Positions 8,573 through 16,773 of a DNA stretch of 32,372 bases are shown in pieces. Origin of the DNA: DASUBV01 sp035763085. Its GTDB lineage: Bacteria > Actinomycetota > Actinomycetes > Streptosporangiales > Streptosporangiaceae. A program made the translations under genes and the position numbers. Position 1 is the first letter of the stretch, and the number at the start of each line of letters is the position of its first letter. Under the pieces are notes generated by a model. That model was not told where the DNA came from. It worked only from the letters and a program-made list of their open reading frames with translations, and ran no database searches. The stretch is from assembly GCA_035763085.1 (NCBI GenBank), contig DASUBV010000278.1, positions 1 through 32,372 of the forward strand, read 5' to 3'.

Positions 8573-10783
8573 ATGATGTTCACTCGCTGGGGCCGGAATC
8601 TGCTCAGGTTCCGGTGGCTGGTAGTCGCGGCTGCCGTGGCGTTCGCCATCGCTGGCGCCGCGTGGGGAAGCGGCGTGCTCGGCTCGCTCGTCACCGGCGG
8701 ATTCACCGATCCGGGCAGCCAGTCCGCGACGGCGGAGGCGCAGATCACCGCCAGGCTGGGGCACCAGGGCTCCGACCTGGTCGTCTTGTACTCGAGCCGG
8801 GCCAGGACCGTGCGAGACGCGGGATTCCGCGCATCGGTCCTGGCCGCCACCGGTGCGCTCGCCAGCAAGCCGGCGGTGTCCGGCGTGACCACGTATTACG
8901 GCTCCGGCCTGCCCGCGCTGGTCTCGCGGGACGGTCACGCCACGTACGCGATCGTCAGGCTCGCCGCCGCCAGCGAGACCGGCAAGGTCAGCGCCTACAA
9001 CGCCCTGCGCCCGGCCATGCAGGCACGCGGGCTGACCACCCGGGTCGGCGGGCCCGTCGCCCTCGACGCCACCGCCGACGCGATCACCAAGAAGGACCTC
9101 GGCAAGGGCGAGCGGATCGCGTTCCCGGTGGTGTTCGTCCTGCTGATCCTCATCTTCGGCGGGCTGGCCGCCGCGGCGCTGCCGCTGCTGGTCGGCGGCG
9201 TGACCATCCTCGGCGCGCTGACGGCCATCAGGGTCATCACCCTGGCGACCAGCGTGTCGACATTCGCGGTGAATACCATCCTGCTGCTCGGTCTGGGCAT
9301 GGCCGTCGACTACTCGCTGCTCCTGGTGAGCCGCTTTCGCGACGAGCTCGCTGCCGGCCGCGACGTGCGGGACGCGGTCACCCGGACGGTTTCCACGGCC
9401 GGGCGGACCGTGGTCGTCTCCGCGCTCACGGTGGCCCTGTCCCTGGCGACCCTGCTGCTATTCCCTGAGGGCTTCCTGCGGTCGATGGCGTTCGGCGGGA
9501 TGGCGGCAGTGCTGGTGGCCATGGCCGCCTCGGTGACCGTGCTGCCCGTCATGCTCGCACTGCTGGGTCACCGGGTCAACGCCCTGCGCGTTCCGCTGCC
9601 GCGGCTCCGGCGCCCCGCCGCGGCTGGCGCCGGCCGGGTGACGAGCGGCGCCTCCGGCAGCGGTGCGTGGGCCGCCATCGCCCGCAGCGTGATGCGCCGC
9701 CCGGTCCGCTACCTCGCAGCGGTGCTCGCGATCGTGACCGTGCTGGCGCTGCCGGCCAGCGGCGCGCGCTTCGCCGGCACCGACGTGCGCGTGCTCCCGG
9801 CCGGCGCCGAGGCACGGACGGTGTCGGAGACGATCGCGGCTGATTTCCCGGTCTCGACGGCCGCGCCGGCCGAGGTCCTGGTCGAGGGCGCATCCGCGGG
9901 GCAGCTCCGGGCGCTGACGGCCAGCATCCGGTCCGTGCTGGCAGTCACGGGCGCCACGGTGACCGCCAGGCGCGGCGGTGCCGCCCTGGTCACCGCGGAC
10001 TACCAGGGCCCGTCCAGCGGGGACCGGGCCTACACCGCGGTGCGCGGCATCCGCGCGCTGGCCACGCCGCCCGGCGTCACCATGCTCGTGGGCGGCGCGC
10101 CCGCCGATGACGTGGACCTGCTCGCCAGCATGGGCAGCCGCCTCCCCGCGATGGCCGTGCTCATCGCGGCGGTGACCCTCCTGGCGCTGTTCCTGGCGTT
10201 CGGCTCGATCGCGCTGCCGCTCCTGTCCGTGGCCCTGAACATGGCCTCGGTCGCCGCGGCACTCGGCGTTGTCGTCTGGATCTTCCAGGACGGGCACCTG
10301 TCCGGCCTGCTCGGCTTCACGGGCACCGGCAGCCTGCAGCCCAGCCTCATCATCCTCATCCTCGCCGTCCTCTTCGGCCTGGCCACCGACTACCAGGTCT
10401 TCCTGCTGTCCAGGATCCGGGAGGCGTGGCGCGATACCGGCGACAATGTCCGCGCCGTCACCACGGGCATACAGAGCACCGGCCGCATCATCACCGCCGC
10501 CGCGCTGCTGCTGATCGTGGTCGCCGCGGGGTTCAGCACCGGCCAGATCGTCATCGCCAAGACGATCGGGATCGGCATGATTGCCGCGCTGATCGTCGAC
10601 GCGTCGCTGGTCAGGATGCTGCTCACGCCCGCCCTGATGCGCCTGCTCGGGCGCGCGAACTGGTGGACGCCCCGGCCGCTGGCCAGGCTCTACCGCGGCT
10701 ACGGCGCCGGGCGGCCGCTCGCGCATGATCCTGGCGGGCCTGCGGTGGCGGACTACGGCGACCTGCCGGCCGGACCACGATGA
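8573..10783 (+). CDS. MMPL-family (RND superfamily) membrane transporter
   Basis: A 736-residue inner-membrane transporter. It has the MMPL plan: one N-terminal membrane helix, an exported domain, a block of about five helices, then the same pattern repeated. Each half carries the proton-relay type motif: GMAVDYSLLL with D246-Y247 and GLATDYQVFLLSR with D606-Y607. MMPL proteins export lipids, siderophores or hydrophobic small molecules, powered by the proton gradient. The start ATGATG has AGGGAG at 8564-8569 upstream. It is divergent from the histidine kinase, so the two-component system probably controls it. The C-terminus is short and hydrophilic, unlike the long tails of mycobacterial MmpL proteins. 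Substrate unknown. Confidence 0.94.
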   Translation: MMFTRWGRNLLRFRWLVVAAAVAFAIAGAAWGSGVLGSLVTGGFTDPGSQSATAEAQITARLGHQGSDLVVLYSSRARTVRDAGFRASVLAATGALASKPAVSGVTTYYGSGLPALVSRDGHATYAIVRLAAASETGKVSAYNALRPAMQARGLTTRVGGPVALDATADAITKKDLGKGERIAFPVVFVLLILIFGGLAAAALPLLVGGVTILGALTAIRVITLATSVSTFAVNTILLLGLGMAVDYSLLLVSRFRDELAAGRDVRDAVTRTVSTAGRTVVVSALTVALSLATLLLFPEGFLRSMAFGGMAAVLVAMAASVTVLPVMLALLGHRVNALRVPLPRLRRPAAAGAGRVTSGASGSGAWAAIARSVMRRPVRYLAAVLAIVTVLALPASGARFAGTDVRVLPAGAEARTVSETIAADFPVSTAAPAEVLVEGASAGQLRALTASIRSVLAVTGATVTARRGGAALVTADYQGPSSGDRAYTAVRGIRALATPPGVTMLVGGAPADDVDLLASMGSRLPAMAVLIAAVTLLALFLAFGSIALPLLSVALNMASVAAALGVVVWIFQDGHLSGLLGFTGTGSLQPSLIILILAVLFGLATDYQVFLLSRIREAWRDTGDNVRAVTTGIQSTGRIITAAALLLIVVAAGFSTGQIVIAKTIGIGMIAALIVDASLVRMLLTPALMRLLGRANWWTPRPLARLYRGYGAGRPLAHDPGGPAVADYGDLPAGPR

Positions 10784-10801
10784 CGTTGCGGGCCGCGACG
10801 C

Positions 10802-11161
10802 TCAGTCGCCCATGACCTCGGCGACCGAGTGCGGGAACCGGGCGGCCGAGTAGGTGACCGCCCCGCCGGGCACCCGCCACGGGAGCACCTGCAGCGTGAA
10901 CACGCCCGCCTGCACGGCCGGGTCGGCCTCCTTCAGGGCCCGCGCCTCCTCGACCGGCAGCGGCAGGATGCTCAGCCCGCACAGCGGCTCGTCGGGGTCA
11001 TCAAAGGCCAGCGGCCCGGCGGCCAGCAGCTGCCCGGCCTCGTGCAGGCCGGCCAGGTAGGCGAGGTGGGCGTCCTGCAGCGCGGCCGCGTCGGCCTCCG
11101 ACAGCTGCGGCCCGCCGGGGTTGCGGCGCAGCAGCACCACGGTGAACTGATCGAAGTTCAT
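10802..11161 (-). CDS. YCII-domain protein
   Basis: A 119-residue single-domain protein of the YCII superfamily (dimeric alpha-beta barrel, related to muconolactone isomerase-like folds). The conserved His is in QDAHLAYLAGL and the conserved Asp in KEADPAVQAG, the pair proposed as catalytic in YCII proteins. It lies 19 bases downstream of the amidase on the same strand, but its own start is preceded by TAGGAT-N6-ATG, so it probably also has its own leaderless transcript. Its end is 18 bases from the end of the convergent MMPL gene. The reaction is unknown; the family is broadly linked to small-molecule chemistry. Confidence 0.88.
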   Translation of the reverse strand: MNFDQFTVVLLRRNPGGPQLSEADAAALQDAHLAYLAGLHEAGQLLAAGPLAFDDPDEPLCGLSILPLPVEEARALKEADPAVQAGVFTLQVLPWRVPGGAVTYSAARFPHSVAEVMGD

Positions 11162-11167
11162 CGCCGC

Positions 11168-11173
11168 ATCCTA
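11168..11173 (-). promoter_or_regulatory. Likely -10 box for a leaderless YCII transcript
   Basis: TAGGAT on the minus strand, then GCGGCG, then the ATG at 11161. An inverted repeat TGAACT-N6-AGTTCA (11143-11160) lies immediately after the start codon and could be an operator, or chance within the coding frame. Confidence 0.45.
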
Positions 11174-11180
11174 GGGGCGG

Positions 11181-12746
11181 TCACTGCCCGCCCGGCCCGG
11201 CCGGGCGGGCAGGCGGGGCCGGGAAGCCGCCGGCTGCCGCCTCGCAGGCCCGGGCCACCCGCAGGCAGGTGGCATCGTCGAAATGCCGCCCGACGATCAT
11301 CAGCCCGACGGGCAGGCCGCGGGCCAGCCCGGCCGGGACCGAGGTGGCCGGGTGCCCGCTGATGTCCAGCGGCGCGGTGTTGGCGATCATCTCCAGCGAC
11401 CGGGCCACCTTCTCCTCGCGGCTGGCGCCGGCAGCGGGCAGTACCGACGCCGTGATCGGCAGCGTGGGCAGCACCAGCACGTCGTGATCGGCCAGCGCCG
11501 CGTCGTAGGCCGCGGTCAGCTCCAGCGCGAGGTTGCGGGCCATCGCGTAGTACCGGCCGTCGTAGCCGTCGACGACATACCGGCCGCACAGCGACACGAT
11601 CTTCACCGTCTCCGACAGCTCGTCGGCGTGCTCGCGGCGGCCGCGCGCGTAGTGCCCCATCAGCTCCGGGTCATACAGGCCCGCCGTGTTCATGCCGTAC
11701 GCATTGCCGTCGATCATCTGGCCCACCACGCCGTCGGTGGCGATCACGTTCCACACGTGCATGCCGTGGCGGTGCCACGGAACCGGCACCGGGCTGACCC
11801 GCGCCCCGGCGGCGGCCAGCGTGTCGATCGCGGCCCGCACGGTGGCATCGACCTCAGGCTGGGACAGGCCGGGAATGCCGAAGCCCTCCTGCAGCACGCC
11901 GATCCGCAGTCCGGCCACGCCGTCCTCCAGGCGCGCCAGGTAATCGGCGGGCGGCGGGTCGGACCGCTGCCGCGAGTCGAGCCCGTCCGGGCCGGCCAGC
12001 ACGCCCAGCATGACCGCGGCATCGCGCACCGTCCGGGTGATCGGGCCCAGGTGATCGATGGTGTGCTCAATGGGGAACGCCCCGGTGTAGGGAACCAGCC
12101 CGAAGGTGGGCTTGTGACCGACCGTGCCGCAGAACGCGCTCGGGATCCGGATCGAGCCGCCCTGGTCACCGCCCAGCGCCAGGTCAGCCAGGCCCGCCGC
12201 GACCAGGGCCGCGCTGCCGCTGGAGGACCCGCCCGCCGACCGGGACCGGTCCCACGGGTTGCGCACCGGCCCGGTCCGTGAGGTGTGGCTGCCGCCGGAG
12301 AAGCACAGGTCCTCGCAGACCGCCTTGCCCGCCAGCGTGGCCCCGGCGGCCAGCAGCCGGGTCACCACGGTGGCGTCGCGCCGCGGCAGGTAGCCCTCGA
12401 CTGACGCCGACCCGTTCATCATGGGGACGCCCGCCACCTGGATGTTGTCCTTGACCGCCACCGTCCGCCCGGCCAGCGGCCCGCCCGCGGCCGCCTCGTC
12501 GCGGACCGACATCCGCACGTACCACGCGCCGAGCTCGTTGCCGCTGCCGTCAGCGGCCGGCCACTGCCAGGGACGGTCCGGAGCCTCGGGGCGGGATGCC
12601 AGGTACAGCCGCTCCACCTCGTCGTAGGAGGTCAGTGCCCCGGCCACCAGGCCGCCCAGCGACGTCAGGTCGGCCGGCGACAGCGCGAACCCGTACCGGG
12701 CGGCGATCTGGCGGAGCTGCTCGGGACCGGGCGGGGTGATGGCCAT
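11181..12746 (-). CDS. Amidase-signature enzyme of the nitrile-hydratase-linked type
   Basis: A 521-residue amidase (acylamide amidohydrolase), hydrolysing carboxamides to acid and ammonia. The Ser-cisSer-Lys triad is visible as K99 (VAVKDN), S174 (GGSSSGS) and S198 (GGDQGGSIR). From memory, the sequence closely follows the 521-residue enantioselective amidases found beside nitrile hydratase in Rhodococcus: same length, same LCFSG, HKPTFGLVPYTGAFPIE and GRHFDDAT segments, and triad positions shifted by only three. The ATG at 12746 has AGGAGG five bases upstream, which rules out the 35 extra upstream codons. No nitrile hydratase or nitrilase gene is present in this window, so its natural amide may come from another source or from distant genes. 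Confidence 0.93.
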   Translation of the reverse strand: MAITPPGPEQLRQIAARYGFALSPADLTSLGGLVAGALTSYDEVERLYLASRPEAPDRPWQWPAADGSGNELGAWYVRMSVRDEAAAGGPLAGRTVAVKDNIQVAGVPMMNGSASVEGYLPRRDATVVTRLLAAGATLAGKAVCEDLCFSGGSHTSRTGPVRNPWDRSRSAGGSSSGSAALVAAGLADLALGGDQGGSIRIPSAFCGTVGHKPTFGLVPYTGAFPIEHTIDHLGPITRTVRDAAVMLGVLAGPDGLDSRQRSDPPPADYLARLEDGVAGLRIGVLQEGFGIPGLSQPEVDATVRAAIDTLAAAGARVSPVPVPWHRHGMHVWNVIATDGVVGQMIDGNAYGMNTAGLYDPELMGHYARGRREHADELSETVKIVSLCGRYVVDGYDGRYYAMARNLALELTAAYDAALADHDVLVLPTLPITASVLPAAGASREEKVARSLEMIANTAPLDISGHPATSVPAGLARGLPVGLMIVGRHFDDATCLRVARACEAAAGGFPAPPARPAGPGGQ

Positions 12747-12861
12747 CGCTGCCTCCTGCTGCGTCGGTGAGCGGCCGGACGCCGGGCGCCCGGACATGCC
12801 GACTTTTTCACGATCACGGCGGCCGGTCCCAGAGCCTCTTGACGATGTCACAGAACAAGCA

Positions 12862-12890
12862 CAACATCAGTCAATAACGGTCAACATCAG
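12862..12890. promoter_or_regulatory. Direct repeat CAACATCAG x2, candidate DeoR-family operator
   Basis: CAACATCAG occurs at 12862-12870 and again at 12882-12890, exactly 20 bases (about two helix turns) apart, in an AT-richer gap between the divergent amidase and the DeoR-family gene. DeoR-family regulators often bind repeated half-sites. It may serve the downstream operon, the amidase, or both. Confidence 0.45.
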
Positions 12891-12974
12891 CCGACATCGC
12901 ACACCCGGCCGCACCCGCCCAGCCGGGATCACCCGGTCGCCGCCACGCCGGCACCGCCACCCAGCGGAGCGCGC

Positions 12975-13769
12975 ATGCTGCCCACCCAGCGCCGCCAGGC
13001 CATCCTCGCCGAGACCCGCGCGCAGAGCGCGGTGTCCGCCGAGGCGCTGGCCCGGCGGTTCGGGGTATCGGTCGAGACCATCCGCCGCGACCTGCGCGCG
13101 CTGCAGGGCAGGGGCCTGCTGGAGCGGGTCTACGGCGGCGCGACCCGGCCGTCCGGCCGGTCCAGCGAGGGCAGCTTCGCCGCCCGCAGCATCCGGCACA
13201 TCGGCCGCAAGCGCGCCATCGCCGCGCTGGCCGCGAGCCTGGTGCAGCCGGAGGACACGATCATCATCGACGTCGGCACCACCGCGCTGGAGGTGGCCAG
13301 GGCGCTGCCGCCGGGATTCCGCGGCCGGGTGCTGACCGGGTCGGTGCCGGCCGCGATGGAGCTGTCCGGCCGCGACGGCGTGGAGCTGCTGCTGGCCGGC
13401 GGCCAGGTCCGGCTGGGCGACGGCGCCTGCTCGGGCGCCCACGCCGAGGCGTTCTTCGCTGAGTTCTACGCCGACCGGGCCTTCCTGGGCTCGGGCGGGA
13501 TCCACCCCGGGGCCGGGCTCACTGACTACTACCCGTCCGAGGTCGTGGTCCGGCGCACGATCATCGCCCACACCGCCGCCAGCTACGTGCTGGCCGACTC
13601 CAGCAAGCTCGGCGTCATCGCCGTGCACCGCGTCTGCCCGCTGGATGCCGTCGCCGCCGTCATCACCGACGGCGAGCAGAACGCCCGCGCCCGCGCCGAG
13701 CTCAGCGCGGCCGGGGTACGGCTGCTGTGCGCCGGCACCGGGCACCCGTCCCTGACCGAGGCCGGATAG
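12975..13769 (+). CDS. DeoR/GlpR-family transcriptional repressor
   Basis: A 264-residue regulator. The N-terminal DeoR helix-turn-helix is at about residues 6-60 (RRQAILAE, ALARRFGVSVETIRRDL, RVYGGA). The C-terminal DeoRC sensor domain resembles ribose-5-phosphate isomerase folds and normally binds a phosphorylated sugar or polyol; IIIDVGTTALEVA and VLADSSKLG are typical segments. GGAG at 12965-12968 is six bases before the ATG. It is the first gene of a same-strand run with permease, kinase and two flavoproteins, so it most likely represses them until the phosphorylated substrate or product accumulates. The inducer is inferred from family behaviour. Confidence 0.94.
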   Translation: MLPTQRRQAILAETRAQSAVSAEALARRFGVSVETIRRDLRALQGRGLLERVYGGATRPSGRSSEGSFAARSIRHIGRKRAIAALAASLVQPEDTIIIDVGTTALEVARALPPGFRGRVLTGSVPAAMELSGRDGVELLLAGGQVRLGDGACSGAHAEAFFAEFYADRAFLGSGGIHPGAGLTDYYPSEVVVRRTIIAHTAASYVLADSSKLGVIAVHRVCPLDAVAAVITDGEQNARARAELSAAGVRLLCAGTGHPSLTEAG

Positions 13770-13821
13770 CGGCCGCGACCAGCGCCCGCCGCGCGCGGGC
13801 CGCCGAGGAAGTGATCGAGCG

Positions 13822-15342
13822 GTGGCCACTACTGCCCAGCACGACGACGACGCTCTGCTCCCCCGCTACGGCTACCGGCAGCAGTTCGTCCGCTCCCTGC
13901 GCCATTTCGAGTCGTTCGCGGTGGCGTTCTCGTTCATCTCGATCACCACCGGGATCTTCACCACCTACGGCTTCGCGCTGGGCACCGGCGGGCCGCGGGC
14001 CATCTGGACCTGGGTCATCGTGACCGCCGGCCAGGCCCTGGTGGCGCTGGTCTACGGCGCGCTGGCAGCGCAGGTGCCGCTGTCGGGCTACTCCTACCAG
14101 TGGGCCTCCCGGCTGGCCAACGTGCACATCGGCTGGTGGCTGGGCTGGATGTCGTTCGCGTTCTTGTCGATCGTGACCGTCTCGGTCGACTACGGCCTGG
14201 TGCAGGTCGCCTTCCAGCCGCTGATCGGCCAGGCCTACACCCCGACCAGCGCCGCCCTGGAGACGCTGGTCGTGCTGGCCCTGCAGGCCGCGCTGATCAT
14301 CTGGTCCACCCGGATGACCACGCGGGTCAACAACACCGCAGTGGCCACCGAGGTGATCGGCATCGCCGGGCTGACCGTGCTGCTGCTCATCGTGGCCGCG
14401 GTCCGGGGCCTGGGGCACTGGTCGAACCTGGCCTCGCCCGGCGTTGTCCCGCACGCCGGGTACTACTCCTGGCTCGGCCCGTTCATGCTGGCCACCCTGC
14501 TCGGCGCGTACACCATCGTCGGCTTCGAGTCGGCCAGCAACCTGGCCGAGGAGACCGAGCAGCCGCACAAGACGATCCCGCGCGCCATGGTCCGCGCCGT
14601 GCTGCTGTCCGGGGCGGTCGGCATGGCCTTCCTGATCGCGCTCAGCTACGCCACCAGCTCGGTGCAGGCGGCCACGGCCAGCTCGGCGCCGGTTGCACTG
14701 ATCGTGCACGACGTGCTCGGCGGCGTCGTGCAGAAGCTGTTCCTGATCTTCGTGGTGGTGTCGATCTTCGCCTGCGGCCTGGTCATCATGGTCACCAACA
14801 GCCGGATGATCTGGTCGATGGCCCGCGACCGGCGGCTGCCCGGCCACCAGCTGTGGAGCCAGGTGCCGCGGGCCACCGGCGGGCCGTCCTGGGCGACGGC
14901 GCTGGCCGCGGTCATCGGCGCCGCGATCACCCTGGTGCTGCGCACCCACACCGGTGCCCTGGTCACGCTGTTCACCGCCTCGACCATCATGCCGGCCCTG
15001 CTGTACGCCAGCACCGTGCTGCTGTACCTGCTGGCCGGCCGCCGCCGCGGCCGCCCGGCGGCGCTGGGCCGGTGGGAGATCCCGGTCATCGCCGGCGCGC
15101 TGATCTGGCTGGCCTACGAGCTGATCGTGCTGATCGGGCCCGCCGAGTTCCGCGACGCGCAGTACTACGTGCTGGGCGCGCTCGGCGTCGGCCTGGTCTT
15201 CTATCTCATCCAGTGGCTGACCGAGCCGGCCGCGATGCGCACCGAGGCGGGCCTGCGCGGCCGGGACGCGCTGGCCGGCGGCACGGCCGGCGGGGCCGCG
15301 GACGCCGCCGGCGACAGGCCGGCCGCCGGGGGCACGGCCTAG
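13822..15342 (+). CDS. APC-superfamily amino acid/amine permease
   Basis: A 506-residue integral membrane transporter with about twelve hydrophobic segments. The N-terminus (SLRHFESFAVAFSFISITTGIFTTYGFAL) and the later GFESASNLAEET and MVTNSRMIWSMARD segments are hallmarks of the amino acid/polyamine/organocation superfamily. Start is GTG 13822 with GAGGAA upstream at 13805-13810. It sits between the DeoR regulator and the FGGY kinase, and the kinase begins three bases after its stop, so uptake and phosphorylation are tightly linked. Polyol kinases normally pair with GlpF channels, ABC or PTS systems; an APC carrier suggests an amine- or amino-acid-like cargo. Other APC-type substrates are GABA, ethanolamine and choline-like compounds; none can be assigned here. 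Confidence 0.93.
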   Translation: MATTAQHDDDALLPRYGYRQQFVRSLRHFESFAVAFSFISITTGIFTTYGFALGTGGPRAIWTWVIVTAGQALVALVYGALAAQVPLSGYSYQWASRLANVHIGWWLGWMSFAFLSIVTVSVDYGLVQVAFQPLIGQAYTPTSAALETLVVLALQAALIIWSTRMTTRVNNTAVATEVIGIAGLTVLLLIVAAVRGLGHWSNLASPGVVPHAGYYSWLGPFMLATLLGAYTIVGFESASNLAEETEQPHKTIPRAMVRAVLLSGAVGMAFLIALSYATSSVQAATASSAPVALIVHDVLGGVVQKLFLIFVVVSIFACGLVIMVTNSRMIWSMARDRRLPGHQLWSQVPRATGGPSWATALAAVIGAAITLVLRTHTGALVTLFTASTIMPALLYASTVLLYLLAGRRRGRPAALGRWEIPVIAGALIWLAYELIVLIGPAEFRDAQYYVLGALGVGLVFYLIQWLTEPAAMRTEAGLRGRDALAGGTAGGAADAAGDRPAAGGTA

Positions 15343-15345
15343 CCG

Positions 15346-16773
15346 GTGAATGTCCTCGCCATCGACCAGGGCACGTCCGCGACCAAGGCGGTCGTCGCCG
15401 GCCCCGGCCAGGAGATCCTCGGCGCGGCTGAGGTGCCGGTCGCCACCCGCGCCTGCGGTGACGCCGTGGAGGCCGACCCGGAGCAGTTGCTGGAGTCCGT
15501 GCTGGCCGCCGGGCGGCAGGCGCTGGCCGCGGCGCGCGCCCCGGCGGACGCGGTCGCGCTGGCCAACCAGGGCGAGACGGTCCTGGCCTGGGACCGGCGC
15601 ACCGGGCGGCCGCTGACCCCGGCGATCGTCTGGCAGGACCGGCGCTCGGCCGGGGTATGCGCGCGGCTGGCCCCGCAGGCCGGCTGGCTGGCGCAGGTCA
15701 CCGGCCTGCCGCTGGACCCGTATTTCGCCGCGCCCAAGATGACCTGGCTGCGCGAGAACCTGACCCGCGACGGCGTCGTCACCACCACCGACACCTGGCT
15801 GCTGGCCCGGCTCGGCGCGGGTTACGTCACCGACGCGGCCACCGCGTCCCGCACCATGCTGCTCGACCTGGACGGCGCGGACTGGTCGGCGCGGGCCTGT
15901 GCGGCGTTCGGCCTCGACCCGGCGGCGCTGCCCGCCGTCGCCGACTGCGCGGGCATCGCCGGCGAGACGGCCGCGTTCGGCCCGGCGCTGCCGGTCACCG
16001 GCCTGGCCGTGGACCAGCAGGCCGCGCTGGCCGCCCAGGGCTGCCTGGCCGCCGGGCAGGCCAAGTGCACCTACGGGACCGGCGCGTTCCTGCTGGCCGC
16101 CACCGGCGAGCAGGCGGTCCGGTCCAGCGCCGGGCTGTCGGCGTCGGTGGCCTGGCGGCTGGCCGGCCGGGCTGCCTACTGCCTGGACGGCCAGGTCTAC
16201 ACGGCCGGCTCGGCGGTGCGCTGGCTGACCGAGGTCGGGATCACCGGCAGCGCGGCCGAACTGGATGCCGCAGGCGCCAGCGTGCCCGATGCTGGAGGCG
16301 TGCAGTTCGTGCCGGCGCTGGCCGGGCTCGGCGCGCCGCACTGGCGCCCGGACGCCCGCGGCGCGTTCCTGGGCCTGAGCCTGTCCACCAGCCGGGCGCA
16401 CCTCATCCGCGCGGTACTCGACGGGCTGGCCGCCGCTGTCGCGCTGCTGGCCCGGTCGGTGGCCGCCGACCTGGGTGCGCCGCTGACCGTGCTGCGTGCC
16501 GACGGCGGGCTGACCCGCTCGCGGCTGCTGCTGCAGGCCCAGGCGGACCTGCTGCAGGTGCCGGTCGAGGTGTTCCGGTCGCCGGACGCCACCGCGCTCG
16601 GCGTGGCCGCGCTGGCCCGGCTGGGCGCCGGCGCGGCGGCCAGCCTGGCCGAGGCCGTCGGCCCGGCCGCGCCGCAGCAGGTCATCGAGCCATCGATGAG
16701 CCCCGGCCAGGCAGCCCAGCGGCTGGCGGACTACGAGGCCGCGCTGCGCCTGGTCCTGGCGGGCGGATCGTGA
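15346..16773 (+). CDS. FGGY-family carbohydrate kinase, glycerol-kinase-like
   Basis: A 475-residue kinase with both FGGY halves: N-terminal phosphate loop AIDQGTSATK, substrate region NQGETVLAWDRRTG, IVWQDRR, DPYFAAPK, catalytic AVDQQAALA, adenosine-side TYGTGAFLL, and C-terminal ADGGLTRS. Compared with E. coli glycerol kinase, the substrate-binding E84, Y135 and catalytic D245 equivalents are present (E77, Y126, D223), but R83 is Gly (G76). Loss of that Arg argues against ordinary glycerol and for a related polyol or larger substrate. GTG start three bases after the permease stop; its own stop overlaps the next gene (GTGA). ATP-dependent phosphorylation in the cytoplasm is secure from the family; substrate is not. 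Confidence 0.93.
   Translation: MNVLAIDQGTSATKAVVAGPGQEILGAAEVPVATRACGDAVEADPEQLLESVLAAGRQALAAARAPADAVALANQGETVLAWDRRTGRPLTPAIVWQDRRSAGVCARLAPQAGWLAQVTGLPLDPYFAAPKMTWLRENLTRDGVVTTTDTWLLARLGAGYVTDAATASRTMLLDLDGADWSARACAAFGLDPAALPAVADCAGIAGETAAFGPALPVTGLAVDQQAALAAQGCLAAGQAKCTYGTGAFLLAATGEQAVRSSAGLSASVAWRLAGRAAYCLDGQVYTAGSAVRWLTEVGITGSAAELDAAGASVPDAGGVQFVPALAGLGAPHWRPDARGAFLGLSLSTSRAHLIRAVLDGLAAAVALLARSVAADLGAPLTVLRADGGLTRSRLLLQAQADLLQVPVEVFRSPDATALGVAALARLGAGAAASLAEAVGPAAPQQVIEPSMSPGQAAQRLADYEAALRLVLAGGS

Noticed and set aside
13702..16401. Very long open frame on the minus strand opposite DeoR, permease and kinase
   Set aside because: Its translation is Gly/Arg/Gln/His-rich low complexity, the typical antisense shadow of GC-rich genes, while the plus-strand frames carry clear conserved motifs.
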